Assembly: GCA_049472395.1 (NCBI GenBank)
Contig: JBLIRR010000038.1
Coordinates: 1 to 62,069 of the forward strand
From: JBLIRR01 sp049472395
GTDB lineage: Bacteria; SZUA-182; DTGQ01; JBLIRR01
Length of the DNA stretch: 62,069 nt
Reading direction: 5' to 3'
A program made the position numbers and the translations under genes. The notes beneath the pieces are model-generated. The model made no database searches and was not told the DNA's origin. It saw nothing but the letters and a program-made list of their open reading frames with translations. How positions within the stretch are numbered: the stretch's first letter is position 1; every line of letters starts with the position of its first letter. This document shows, piece by piece, positions 45,254 to 53,705 of the stretch.

Positions 45254-45463
45254 TTATATTAAATGTGCAACTGGTATAGCTTCTGTTCTCTCGGGAGCCT
45301 GTTTTCCTTCTGCAATTTCTTCAACCTTTTTCAAAATTGTTGAATGGTAATAGCGATAACCACAGGTATTACAGATGCCTAAAGGAACATCTTCAAGCAT
45401 TACGAAACCACTCCTGTGCTTAAATACCTCTTTTATTATTCGTAACCCTGTGAACCATACATA
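45254..45463 (-). pseudogene. Truncated YgiT-type zinc-finger protein
   Basis: The minus frame encodes EVFKHRSGFVMLEDVPLGIC then NTCGYRYYHSTILKKVEEIA and ends in TAA at 45254. The CxxC followed by G-Y-R-Y-Y is the second half of a YgiT/MqsA-type zinc finger, whose first CxxC is missing. An internal ATG at 45400 leaves only 48 residues. Truncation coincides with the left edge of the 393-base repeat at 45471, so the rest was probably removed by that rearrangement. Confidence 0.55.
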
Positions 45464-45466
45464 ACG

Positions 45467-46030
45467 TCATAGGTTATCAATAAAGCATCCCTTGCCGAGA
45501 TTTGAGCTGTCCTGCGGTGAAGAGGGCACATCAACAACGTTTACCGTGCCTTTTACGATATATATATCCCAGGGATCAGGCGGTTTGGGCTCCGAGCCGA
45601 GTATCGTGCCTGTTGTGCCGCTTACGCTCCCTGAGCGGACGCTTTCATCACCGTCAAAATCAACAGAGGTAAGCACATAGTAGTATGTGGTATCGCTTGT
45701 GCCCCAGGTTTCCTCATAGGGAAGAACACGATACGGGATATAGGAGCATAAAAGGCTGTACTCTCCATCCGGAGTGGTGCTCCGGTAAAGATTGTAGGCA
45801 AACACAGGCTCACCATCACAGTCTACTGCCTCATCCCAACTAAGCACCACACCACCTTCTTCGCCAGGCTCATCCTCGGCCCTCAGATTCAAGGGCTTTC
45901 TCGGAATCGGGACCTTAAGGCTCATGGCCGGGTCGGCGAAAAGGTGAAAGGCCTCGCCTTCTGCTTCCGGGCCGGGCTGGTTGGCAAGAAGCGTCTGCTT
46001 AAAAACACTCTCTGGGTTGTGCCATCCCAA
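45467..46030 (-). pseudogene. Fibronectin-III fragment, copy 2, with part of an upstream domain
   Basis: 187 codons from a TTG. The first 50 residues (ESVFKQTLLANQPGPEAEG, FHLFADPAMSLKVPIP) resemble the end of a gingipain-type peptidase C25 domain (the L-x-GDPA-x-K-like motif), followed by the same FN3 domain as copy 1. It therefore looks like the last part of a secreted C25-like peptidase or similar surface protein. The 5' part is replaced by the RAYT remnant at 45999-46407. Confidence 0.65.
45471..45863 (-). repeat. 393-base direct repeat, copy 2
   Basis: Same length and orientation as 42697-43089, close sequence. Recombination between the two would delete the toxin-antitoxin, ATPase and nucleotidyltransferase genes between them. 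Confidence 0.8.
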
Positions 46031-46407
46031 GTTCCTCCGACATGATACCAGGTATCTTTGTCAGCGCGCTGTTCACTCTAACGTGACGAGAAGTACCACC
46101 AATTTTTATTAAAAAATCAGGTTTTTCCTCTAAGCCATCCGTAGCCCTGTAACTGCTCCATTTGTATTGATCTATCTGTTTTACCATTCCAGCTCGCACA
46201 GGATTAAATACCACATAACGACATAGTTCCAAAAAGGCAATAGGCGTATACCACCCAGTTAAATCGTTTCACAACATTTTCAAGAATACCTATGAAGCAT
46301 TCACTATCTTTATCATCATCAAAAATAGGCATTTTTGCATTGCCCCTTGAAGTGATGTGATAAAAAGCCCCTGGATATTCAATTCTAAACGGTCTGGCTA
46401 TAAGCAT
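45999..46407 (-). pseudogene. REP-associated Y1 transposase with deleted catalytic core
   Basis: Two frames encode the N-terminus (ARPFRIEYPGAFYHITSRGN, then WVVYAYCLF) and a middle piece (ELCRYVVFNPVRAGMVKQ, YKWSSYRATDG). The segment that should lie between, with the HUH pair and the catalytic Tyr, is deleted and the frame is shifted. The C-terminal part is absent here; a C-terminal fragment of the same family lies at 41575-41854. Confidence 0.75.
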
Positions 46408-46437
46408 CCAAGGGTGTACTTGCATTGTCAACCCTAA

Positions 46438-46626
46438 AAAGTAAATTGTACCCAAGATGGCATTATTCGTTGCCTTGATACAATTTTTGCTCCTGATGTT
46501 ATTGAAATGATAAATAAAGTAATGATAGGTGAATATAGGGGGAAAGAAAGTGTCAATATTCCAGTGGTTACTTTCTCAGAACTGGCAGGCGTGTATGGGA
46601 TTAATTTGGGTATATACACCTATTAA
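46438..46626 (+). pseudogene. Unrecognised gene fragment
   Basis: The plus strand is open for 62 codons ending in TAA at 46624-46626 and reads like protein (RCLDTIFAPDVIEMINKVMI, then VVTFSELAGVYGINLG). No start codon with ribosome-binding site is seen at its left end, and a stop precedes it at 46435. Likely the 3' end of a lost gene; family not recognised. Confidence 0.35.
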
Positions 46627-46661
46627 TTATCGAAGAATGCATAAAGGTAGTTTTAAAATGT

Positions 46662-47915
46662 TTAAAATAACAATGTTAAAGGAATTGCCAGGATATTTTC
46701 TTCTAAATAAACAGTTTTCTCTCCCCTATATAAGACAACTGCAAAGGGAATCTTACCCGGCTTCTGTGATTCAATAAAACTTTTCAATCCTCTGATTGAT
46801 TGTTTTTTAATGTGCATTCCTGCTTTTATCTCTATGGGAATTAATGTATCATTATGTTCAATGACAAAATCCACCTCTGCCCCATTATTAGTTCTCCAAT
46901 AATAGAGTGAAGGTTTGGGTACCATATCTTTTATTTCCTTGTAAAATTCTGAGAACACAAAGCTTTCTAAAATTGAGCCCCATTGTGGACTGTGTGTCAT
47001 CTTCTCGATAGTATTATTTTGCATAAAATAGTTGACCAAACCGGTATCAAAATAATATATTTTAGGTGACTTTGTTATTTGCTTTCTTTGATTAAAATAA
47101 TATGCTGGAAGCAATATGGCCTGATAAGATTTCTGTAATAATGAAATATAGCTTTTTATCGTTTGAACTGAGACTCCTACGTCCGCGGCAACCGTTGACA
47201 TATTAATTATATTTCCGGTGTGAAAGGCAATAAGTTTATAGACCCTTTGAAAAATATCAAGATTCGCTACTTGTGCCAGATCTCTCAGGTCTCTTTCTAA
47301 ATAAGTAGTTATATAATTCTGAAACCAAAGCCATTTACCTCTGTGAGTACTTAAATTATATATTTTAGGATATCCGCCATATAATATATATAAAAGAAGC
47401 TGATTATCATCAATATTATTATTTTCTTTAAGTGTAATATTTTTATATAAAGATTTTATATCATTTGTATTAGTAATTGTTTTTATAAAATTGTTTGATT
47501 TTAATTGAAGCGCTTCAGATAATGAAAATGGTAATAGCTCTAATAAACCGACTCTTCCTGCTAAGGATTCTGTTATCGATTTCATTAATAAGAAATTTGC
47601 CGATCCGGATAATATTATTTTATAGGGATAATCTGTATCAACCAAAAGTTTTAAGGAATGAAAAAGCTCGGGCGCTTTTTGTGCTTCATCAATGGCGCTA
47701 TGACCATCAAGTGTCCTTGAAAATAATGAAGGATCATCATTGATGCGCAATAATAGCTCACGATTATCCAGAGAATAATATTTCCACTGAGCATCAATAA
47801 TATGTTTTATTAAGGTTGATTTCCCCGCCTGCCTTGGTCCGGTAATAGTGACAATAGGAAAGATGTCAAAATGTTTAAAAATTTCTTTTTCTAATTTTCT
47901 TTCTTTGTAGCCCAT
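46662..47915 (-). CDS. AAA_14/DUF4143 ATPase, intact
   Basis: About 417 residues. Walker A GPRQAGKSTL near 26-35, Walker B HSAIDEAQKAPE near 75, a sensor-like ILSGSANFLL, the DUF4143 region (YITTYLERDLRDLAQVANLD) with a winged-helix-like segment (TVAADVGVSVQTIKSYI), and a PD-(D/E)XK-type end (YYWRTNNGAEVDFVIEHND, LIPIEIKAG). It is the only complete member of the three in this region. I use the ATG at 47915: an upstream in-frame ATG at 47924 lies within the -10 box of the promoter. The function of this widespread family is unknown. Confidence 0.8.
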   Translation of the reverse strand: MGYKERKLEKEIFKHFDIFPIVTITGPRQAGKSTLIKHIIDAQWKYYSLDNRELLLRINDDPSLFSRTLDGHSAIDEAQKAPELFHSLKLLVDTDYPYKIILSGSANFLLMKSITESLAGRVGLLELLPFSLSEALQLKSNNFIKTITNTNDIKSLYKNITLKENNNIDDNQLLLYILYGGYPKIYNLSTHRGKWLWFQNYITTYLERDLRDLAQVANLDIFQRVYKLIAFHTGNIINMSTVAADVGVSVQTIKSYISLLQKSYQAILLPAYYFNQRKQITKSPKIYYFDTGLVNYFMQNNTIEKMTHSPQWGSILESFVFSEFYKEIKDMVPKPSLYYWRTNNGAEVDFVIEHNDTLIPIEIKAGMHIKKQSIRGLKSFIESQKPGKIPFAVVLYRGEKTVYLEENILAIPLTLLF

Positions 47916-47922
47916 ACGACAC

Positions 47923-47950
47923 ATTTTACCATAATAATTTAAGAAGTCAA
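47923..47950 (-). promoter_or_regulatory. Promoter of the intact DUF4143 ATPase, leaderless type
   Basis: Minus strand TTGACT (47950-47945), 16 bases, TAAAAT (47928-47923). The expected start point, near 47916, falls at the ATG of 47915, and no ribosome-binding site is present. Confidence 0.5.
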
Positions 47951-48087
47951 TTAAAATTATTATGGAATATAAGATACTGATTTGTTTTCTCTCGCTTGGA
48001 TTTTAAGGATTTAGGGCTTGATTCTATTTTCTTGTCATAGTATATTTAAAAGCATGTTTTTTAGGAAAAGAGTTATAAATAGTCCTT

Positions 48088-49818
48088 TTATTCGGTTGAT
48101 TGGGTGAGTTTGTATTCTTCGATTTTCCGGTAGATGCTGGGACGGCTTATTCCCAGAAGGCGGGCAGCCTTGGCTTTGTTCCAACCACATTTGTTTAAGG
48201 CATCAAGTATTCCTTCCGAATTGACACACGAGCCCTTTGGGGACAGGTTTTTTTTGATTGGGGAATATTCTTTGATTTCCGCAGGCAGATGATTCACCCC
48301 TATGGTATGATTATGGCACAGGACAAAAGCATGTTCCATGGCATGCTCCAGTTCCCTTACATTCCCCGGCCAGGGATAGTTCATAAATATGGAGAGAACC
48401 TCATCCGAAATGCCTTTGATCTCTTTCTTGGATTTTGTAGTAAGGGAGCGATAAAAGTGATCGACCAGTAGTGGGATATCTTCGCGCCTTTCCCGAAGAG
48501 GGGGCAGTGCGATTTCTATTACCTTGATCCGGTAATAAAGGTCTTCCCGGAACTCTCCTCTTCTCACCTTCTCTTTTAAGTCGCAGTTTGTGGCGGCAAT
48601 GACCCGCACATCCACCTTGATGGGATTTGCATCTCCCACCATCTCAAACTCTTTCTCCTGTAATACTTTTAGGAGCTTGAGTTGTATCGCAGGGGTAATG
48701 TCACCTATTTCATCCAAAAATATGGTACCGCCATGTGCCATCTGAAAGCGACCTATTTTATCTCTCACTGCACCGGTAAACGCTCCTTTTACATGTCCGA
48801 ATAGCTCACTTTCAAGAAGGTTTTCAGATAAAACATTGCAGTTAACAGAAACCAGCGGTTTTGAAGCACGAAGACCTTTATAATGAAGTGCTCGCGCCGC
48901 CAATTCCTTGCCAGTACCGCTTTCGCCGGTAATCAACACGGTGGTTTGAGTATCGACTAAATCTTCCAGAAGACGATAGATATCCTGCATCTTTCTACTC
49001 TTACCAATGAGATGGTGATATTTATACCGCTCTTTCAATTCATGCTCAAGATCCCTTAGTCGTGTTATATCCCTCGCTACAAGAACCGCTCCCCTCACCA
49101 TAGTGTTCCGACTCATAAGAGGTGCGGTGCTCAGCATTATTACCTGTTGGGGTCTGTCCTGATGCTGGCATTTAATAGGATACTCCTTAACATGGTCTTT
49201 TGTTTTCAAAGTATTTAACAACACAGGAAGACAGAGCTTGCCGCACTTATATAAAAGTTCTTCACATGCTTTCCCTCTGATCTGCGTGGAGGAAAAACCG
49301 CAAATGTCTTTTACTGCATCATTGGCCTCTATCACGCGCATTGTATCATCTACTGTGATAACGGCATCGTTTAAGCTTTTGAATATGGCCTCCAAATTGG
49401 TGCGGTATTTCTCCTTTTCCATGTCAATTCGCTCTTTTTCATCAATAAGGCTTTTATGGCGAAGAGCATGGTGCGTTACTCGAAGGAGTGTCTCTTTTAG
49501 GATAGGCTTTGACAGATAATCAAAGGCGCCCAGACGGACTGCATCGGTGGCGGTATCTATATTCGGCTCACCGGTTATGATAATAACGGGACAATGAAGA
49601 CCCCTCTCCTTAACTTCCTTAAGAATATCTATCCCTCTATGGCCCCTAAGGATGATGTCCGTAATTATCAGATCAAGCTCTACTACTTTGTCTATAATCT
49701 CAAGCGCTGAAACATAGTCTTTTGCGGTGAGCACATCATAACTTGCATTGTAGAGATGTCTTGTAAAAGAGAAACGAATGCTTTCTTCATCATCGACAAT
49801 AAGAATCTTTTGTTTCAT
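48088..49818 (-). CDS. Sigma-54 response regulator with PAS domain (REC-PAS-AAA+-Fis)
   Basis: 576 residues. Receiver with phospho-acceptor Asp near 57 (LIITDIILRGHRG), a PAS domain at about 140-255 that contains several Cys (GKACEELLYKCGKLCLPV), an AAA+ domain with GESGTGKELA, GAFTGA and a Walker B in TIFLDEIGDI, and a Fis-type helix-turn-helix (KAKAARLLGISRPSIYRKIE). PAS between receiver and AAA+ is unusual for the NtrC group and suggests a second input. Distinct from the two paralogues at 11651 and 21001. The likely partner kinase, with a similar Cys-bearing PAS, is at 53706-56006, now separated by the pilY1 copy B insertion. Confidence 0.92.
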   Translation of the reverse strand: MKQKILIVDDEESIRFSFTRHLYNASYDVLTAKDYVSALEIIDKVVELDLIITDIILRGHRGIDILKEVKERGLHCPVIIITGEPNIDTATDAVRLGAFDYLSKPILKETLLRVTHHALRHKSLIDEKERIDMEKEKYRTNLEAIFKSLNDAVITVDDTMRVIEANDAVKDICGFSSTQIRGKACEELLYKCGKLCLPVLLNTLKTKDHVKEYPIKCQHQDRPQQVIMLSTAPLMSRNTMVRGAVLVARDITRLRDLEHELKERYKYHHLIGKSRKMQDIYRLLEDLVDTQTTVLITGESGTGKELAARALHYKGLRASKPLVSVNCNVLSENLLESELFGHVKGAFTGAVRDKIGRFQMAHGGTIFLDEIGDITPAIQLKLLKVLQEKEFEMVGDANPIKVDVRVIAATNCDLKEKVRRGEFREDLYYRIKVIEIALPPLRERREDIPLLVDHFYRSLTTKSKKEIKGISDEVLSIFMNYPWPGNVRELEHAMEHAFVLCHNHTIGVNHLPAEIKEYSPIKKNLSPKGSCVNSEGILDALNKCGWNKAKAARLLGISRPSIYRKIEEYKLTQSTE

Positions 49819-49941
49819 TTACTTTACTCTTCAACACTATATAATAAATTTCTTTATATTAATCGGTATCTTTATTCTTTTTATTTCCGATTTCGCAGGC
49901 ATATATCATGACAGGCGAATGATAGTGTGAAGATTTTTTTA

Positions 49942-52900
49942 TTATAACTGTTTCCATGCCTTCAGGTTTACATTGCTGACATTGCCCTTCGAAAAATCCT
50001 CATTCCCCACCTGGATGATCTGATTATCAATGGTGCTTATGTAAACATGCTTCCTGTCCACGAAAATGGAACCGCGCGTTTTGCCTATATCAGTCAAAGT
50101 CCATAATTCACTCCCATGGATCAGGTCCACGCAATAGAGATTCCCCCTTCTGACCATTAAATCAACCCGCAGGTCGCTACTTTCCATAGTACCGAAGGAT
50201 GTGGCGAAAAAGACACGTCCCGCGGCAACGGTGGGAGCAGACCAGACCTTTTCTCCTATGGCCAGATCAATCTGCCATAGGGGGGACGCTGCTCCCGCAG
50301 CATAGGTCTTATTATCTAATTTGTCCGAAACATCCACCGCATAGAGGGCATAGGCCCGCTCATCTGATGCCCAGTCAGCGCCGCCGGTGCCGAATATAAG
50401 CACCACATGATTTAAACAGTTGCGGATGATCGCGGGCGAGACGGAGATGGGATTAGCCACCCCGACATTATAGAGGGGAATCTCATACTCCTTGCACCCA
50501 ATTTCCTCGGTCCCATTGGGATTTGATCCGTCAAGGGCATTGAGTTCCCATATCCTGCCATTCATGTCCCCCACATAGACATTGTCTATGAAACTGTCAC
50601 CATCATGGTCAAAGAGGGTGACGGCTCCGGGGATATCATTGACCGAATTGGCGTATTCCTGGGAGAAACGCCACACCTTAGTGCCTGTCTTAAGATCAAA
50701 GGCGAAGACATTGATCCCCCCATGATTCGAGACAATATCGGCAAATCCTGTTGCCACAAAGATCATATATTTTCCTTCGTACCCTATCACCTCCTCTTTT
50801 TCATTCAGAACAGGTGCCTTCACCCTGTTAATGGCGCAGCGGTATGCATGGCCCATGCCTCCACCCCGCGCATAGGGATCGGTGGTTTCCCAGAGGTACG
50901 ACCAGTTATTGGGATCGGTCACATCGAGGGCAAACAGGTAGTTGCCCCCAAAACCCTCGGTACAGACGAGGATGGTCCGCCATTCACTATCACCGTCACC
51001 GTCATGGTCATAGAAAACATCCTTGGCTGCCGGCGAGCCGTCAACAGCGGCAAAGTCCTGGACCGCCAGGGGGTCTGTCCGGTCATTTTTAAGCTTTCCC
51101 AGCAAGTTGGGTGGTATAAATGCCCACTTCTCCTCACCTGTTGAGGTATTAATCGCATGTAGAATGCCGTCCACATCTCCCACATAGGCCATTTCTTTCC
51201 TTGAGGGCATGCGGCTGTTGCGCGTGTTGTCCTCGACAATGACCGGCGCTGAATGCATGATTCCGCCGAGCCTGTTGCTCTGCTCGACCCAGATATCGTT
51301 GCTGGCATCCCAATCCTTTCCCCTTAATCTGTTAATGACGATAATCTCATCATCATCATCACCATCTGAAGGGGTAAGGTTTAATGCCGATCTTAGGTTA
51401 TCAATGCTCCCTGAATCAAAGTCTATGATGCACCATGTGCCATTCCCATCCTGCATGGCGGTAAACACCTGACGGGCGTCAGCGTCGCTGTTCTGATTTT
51501 TTGCCTCCTTGAGGCGCTCTGCCGTATCCCAGTCTGCATTGGAGGATGAGTCTGTCACCTGATAGCGGCAGAAGTGTCCCTCATAGCTCGGATATTCGAA
51601 TTTTCCCTGGTAGAGATAGGGATGGATCACGACAGGAGCTGAGCGCACATAGTTGCGGTCTGGTATCTGGTACTTGATATTAAAAAGAGTGTTGAGTATA
51701 TATTTGACTCCGGCGATATTTTTCCAGGAGCAGTCGCTATTGTTGGTGCATGCAGCGGATACTCCTTCGCCCCCAGGATCTATTTTAAAATCAATCACGT
51801 CGAGCCTTGTGCCGGATTCTTCCTCTTCATCCCATATTCTCACATCGGTTTTGGTGTCGGTAATCTTTATAATCTTATTAAGATCCCGGTCCCAGGAAAC
51901 TGTGATATGATCTATGGTAATAGCGCTTTCCCTCTTATTCCTGAGGGTCACCCCGAGAAGTTTTTTCTTGCTCACCGAGGCTGTGGTAAGGTCGATCTCA
52001 AGGGGATCTCCCACAACCGGCGTAAGATCGCCTGTCTTAAAGACGACTTCAACGCTGGCGCTTCCGTCATATTCAACGAGCAGGGTGATGGTAGTGTCCG
52101 GATTCTTAGTTTCATTTTTAAATTCAAGGTCAAGGGCATGTACCTCAGGTGTGGGATTTACCTCAATCTCGCCCTTGCATTCTGCGTATCTGTGCCCTCC
52201 CAGATAGACGACATAGCCCTTCGTGCTGTCCCCATCTGTATATCCGCCCACATAGTAATCCCAACCGGTCGTATCTATGGTATAACGAGTCACCGTATCA
52301 TTATATGCGCTCGCTGTTGAGGGAGGAGTATCAAAATCATAGGGATCAGATATCTGGTAGGGACGCCAGTTATGAAGGTGACCACCCTCAGGCTTATACT
52401 TAAAATCACCGATCTGGGAATTGGGGCTTGTCCAGTCATAATAGAGTATGTCATCAGCATCATTGGTGCCCCCATTATGCCCCAAGCCTTCTGTGGTGAG
52501 AAATTGGCCGTTGGTACTGTGCTCGAATGTCTCAATGGAGGCGCATTCGGCGAGCAGTCCCTTCCCCTTTTCAAGGAACAACCTTATCTGCCTCACGATC
52601 TCTTCAACGTCAGAGATGCCGTCTCCGTCTCCGTCAAGGTCATATTTCTTATAGCCATCCCAGTGCGGGGCCCAGAGAAACTCATATTTAGAGGTTCTCA
52701 GAACGCCGTCCCTAATATCATTCGGGCTCACGATATCATAGACATCCGTGCAGATTCCGGCAAGCCGAAGATAGGCTTCTAAGATTGCGGCATTGCCCTT
52801 CGAGTCATCTTCCTCACTGTTCATCAGGGCGATCCTCGGCGGAGCGCCGCACATTTTCCGGTGGACCATGGCTGCAAAGGGAACCTCGACGACATGCACA

Positions 52901-53370
52901 TTCACCGCATCCCAGCCGGATTGGTTAATGATGCTTTGTGCCTTATCCGCATCAAACTCATCCACGATAAAGGGGGCGCCGATGTATGAAATTCGCTGAA
53001 AGTCGTCGCCTTCTTTAAAGGTAAAGGTGCTAGATCCGCCTGCATGATCATAGAGTGAGGCTACTACCTCGCCCTCTTCCAGGGTAAGGTCTTCGATAAG
53101 AAGGTCGGTGGCATCGATGCTCGCTTTCTCATGATCGAGCACCCAGTAGAGGGTGATGTCATGTTCATCACTCGTTGGATCGGTATGATCGAGCAAGGTA
53201 TAGACCAGGCCATAGGCCTCGAGTGTACCCCCGTCATCCTCAGGTTGATAAACACTGTCCATGGGGATAATGAGTGATCCGGCGCCAAAATTATGTTCCT
53301 CGGCATGGGCTCCTGTGGGCAGGAAGGATAGAAGTGCCAATCCTATTAAGATATAAAGTATGCGTTTCAT
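49942..53370 (-). CDS. pilY1: PilY1-like pilus tip protein, copy B, intact
   Basis: About 1142 residues from the ATG at 53370, which has AAAGGAG nine bases upstream; an in-frame start at 53451 would put 27 residues before the signal peptide. Signal peptide ends AHAEE. The N-terminal half is variable, Asp/Gly-rich and includes a DGDGDGISD calcium-binding-like loop. The C-terminal half is the PilY1/PilC beta-propeller (AYVGDVDGILHAINTSTGEE, DHDGDGDSEWRTIL, VYVGDMNGRIWEL). PilY1 sits at the pilus tip and affects assembly, adhesion and surface sensing. It stands alone here, without pilW, pilV or pilX, in the opposite direction to copy A. Confidence 0.88.
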   Translation of the reverse strand: MKRILYILIGLALLSFLPTGAHAEEHNFGAGSLIIPMDSVYQPEDDGGTLEAYGLVYTLLDHTDPTSDEHDITLYWVLDHEKASIDATDLLIEDLTLEEGEVVASLYDHAGGSSTFTFKEGDDFQRISYIGAPFIVDEFDADKAQSIINQSGWDAVNVHVVEVPFAAMVHRKMCGAPPRIALMNSEEDDSKGNAAILEAYLRLAGICTDVYDIVSPNDIRDGVLRTSKYEFLWAPHWDGYKKYDLDGDGDGISDVEEIVRQIRLFLEKGKGLLAECASIETFEHSTNGQFLTTEGLGHNGGTNDADDILYYDWTSPNSQIGDFKYKPEGGHLHNWRPYQISDPYDFDTPPSTASAYNDTVTRYTIDTTGWDYYVGGYTDGDSTKGYVVYLGGHRYAECKGEIEVNPTPEVHALDLEFKNETKNPDTTITLLVEYDGSASVEVVFKTGDLTPVVGDPLEIDLTTASVSKKKLLGVTLRNKRESAITIDHITVSWDRDLNKIIKITDTKTDVRIWDEEEESGTRLDVIDFKIDPGGEGVSAACTNNSDCSWKNIAGVKYILNTLFNIKYQIPDRNYVRSAPVVIHPYLYQGKFEYPSYEGHFCRYQVTDSSSNADWDTAERLKEAKNQNSDADARQVFTAMQDGNGTWCIIDFDSGSIDNLRSALNLTPSDGDDDDEIIVINRLRGKDWDASNDIWVEQSNRLGGIMHSAPVIVEDNTRNSRMPSRKEMAYVGDVDGILHAINTSTGEEKWAFIPPNLLGKLKNDRTDPLAVQDFAAVDGSPAAKDVFYDHDGDGDSEWRTILVCTEGFGGNYLFALDVTDPNNWSYLWETTDPYARGGGMGHAYRCAINRVKAPVLNEKEEVIGYEGKYMIFVATGFADIVSNHGGINVFAFDLKTGTKVWRFSQEYANSVNDIPGAVTLFDHDGDSFIDNVYVGDMNGRIWELNALDGSNPNGTEEIGCKEYEIPLYNVGVANPISVSPAIIRNCLNHVVLIFGTGGADWASDERAYALYAVDVSDKLDNKTYAAGAASPLWQIDLAIGEKVWSAPTVAAGRVFFATSFGTMESSDLRVDLMVRRGNLYCVDLIHGSELWTLTDIGKTRGSIFVDRKHVYISTIDNQIIQVGNEDFSKGNVSNVNLKAWKQL

Positions 53371-53454
53371 AACTGTAATCTCCTTTGATGGAATACCTGG
53401 TCTAACTATATTAAACCCTTTACATGCACGGCGATTCCTTGCATGGTGCAATTT

Positions 53455-53530
53455 TCACCATCGCAGGTTAACCCCCGGCACCGTATCCTCTCATCCCGCA
53501 TACTCATAATTATCCGTCCCGTCATGCTCA
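53455..53530 (-). pseudogene. Vestige of the pilX 3' end
   Basis: The minus strand carries GACGGGACGGATAATTATGA and, a little further on, GAGAGGATACGGTGCCGG, matching the last codons of pilX at 36475-36530. It has lost the reading frame. Confidence 0.65.
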
Positions 53531-53645
53531 TAAATATCTTTCCTGATCTCAGATTTAACATTAATCAAGATTTATACCAGAGATGTGTAAATAGGTGTTT
53601 ACCTAAATAATACAATGAAAAAGAGGTTATAAGGAAAAATAATAA

Positions 53646-53694
53646 AAGTGTAACATTTACAGAAGTGTAACATTACACATGTGTAAAATATTAC
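53646..53694. promoter_or_regulatory. Direct repeats AAGTGTAACATT and palindrome TTACACATGTGTAA
   Basis: AAGTGTAACATT occurs at 53646-53657 and 53663-53674 (17-base period), followed by the perfect palindrome TTACACATGTGTAA at 53673-53686. The cluster lies between the kinase gene end (53706) and the duplicated arm. It may be a regulator binding site for copy B of pilY1 or a relic of the insertion. Confidence 0.4.
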
Positions 53695-53705
53695 ATTTAT
53701 TCTTC

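Larger units (their letters stand above)
49942..53530 (-). repeat. Inverted duplication arm B (pilX tail plus pilY1)
   Basis: Reverse-complement match to 36466-40099. Homology begins within the pilX 3' end and stops at the end of pilY1, so the duplicated unit was a fragment, not a whole operon. Confidence 0.8.

Noticed and set aside
46434..46619. Minus-strand frame of 61 codons
   Set aside because: It is antisense to a more protein-like plus-strand fragment (46438-46626) and has no ribosome-binding site.
40100..48087. CRISPR array or intact prophage in the decayed island
   Set aside because: No regularly spaced repeats, integrase, capsid or terminase genes are seen; the repeats present are RAYT-type and FN3 duplications.
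50605..51144. Plus-strand frame of 179 codons opposite pilY1 copy B
   Set aside because: Antisense shadow of the conserved beta-propeller region.
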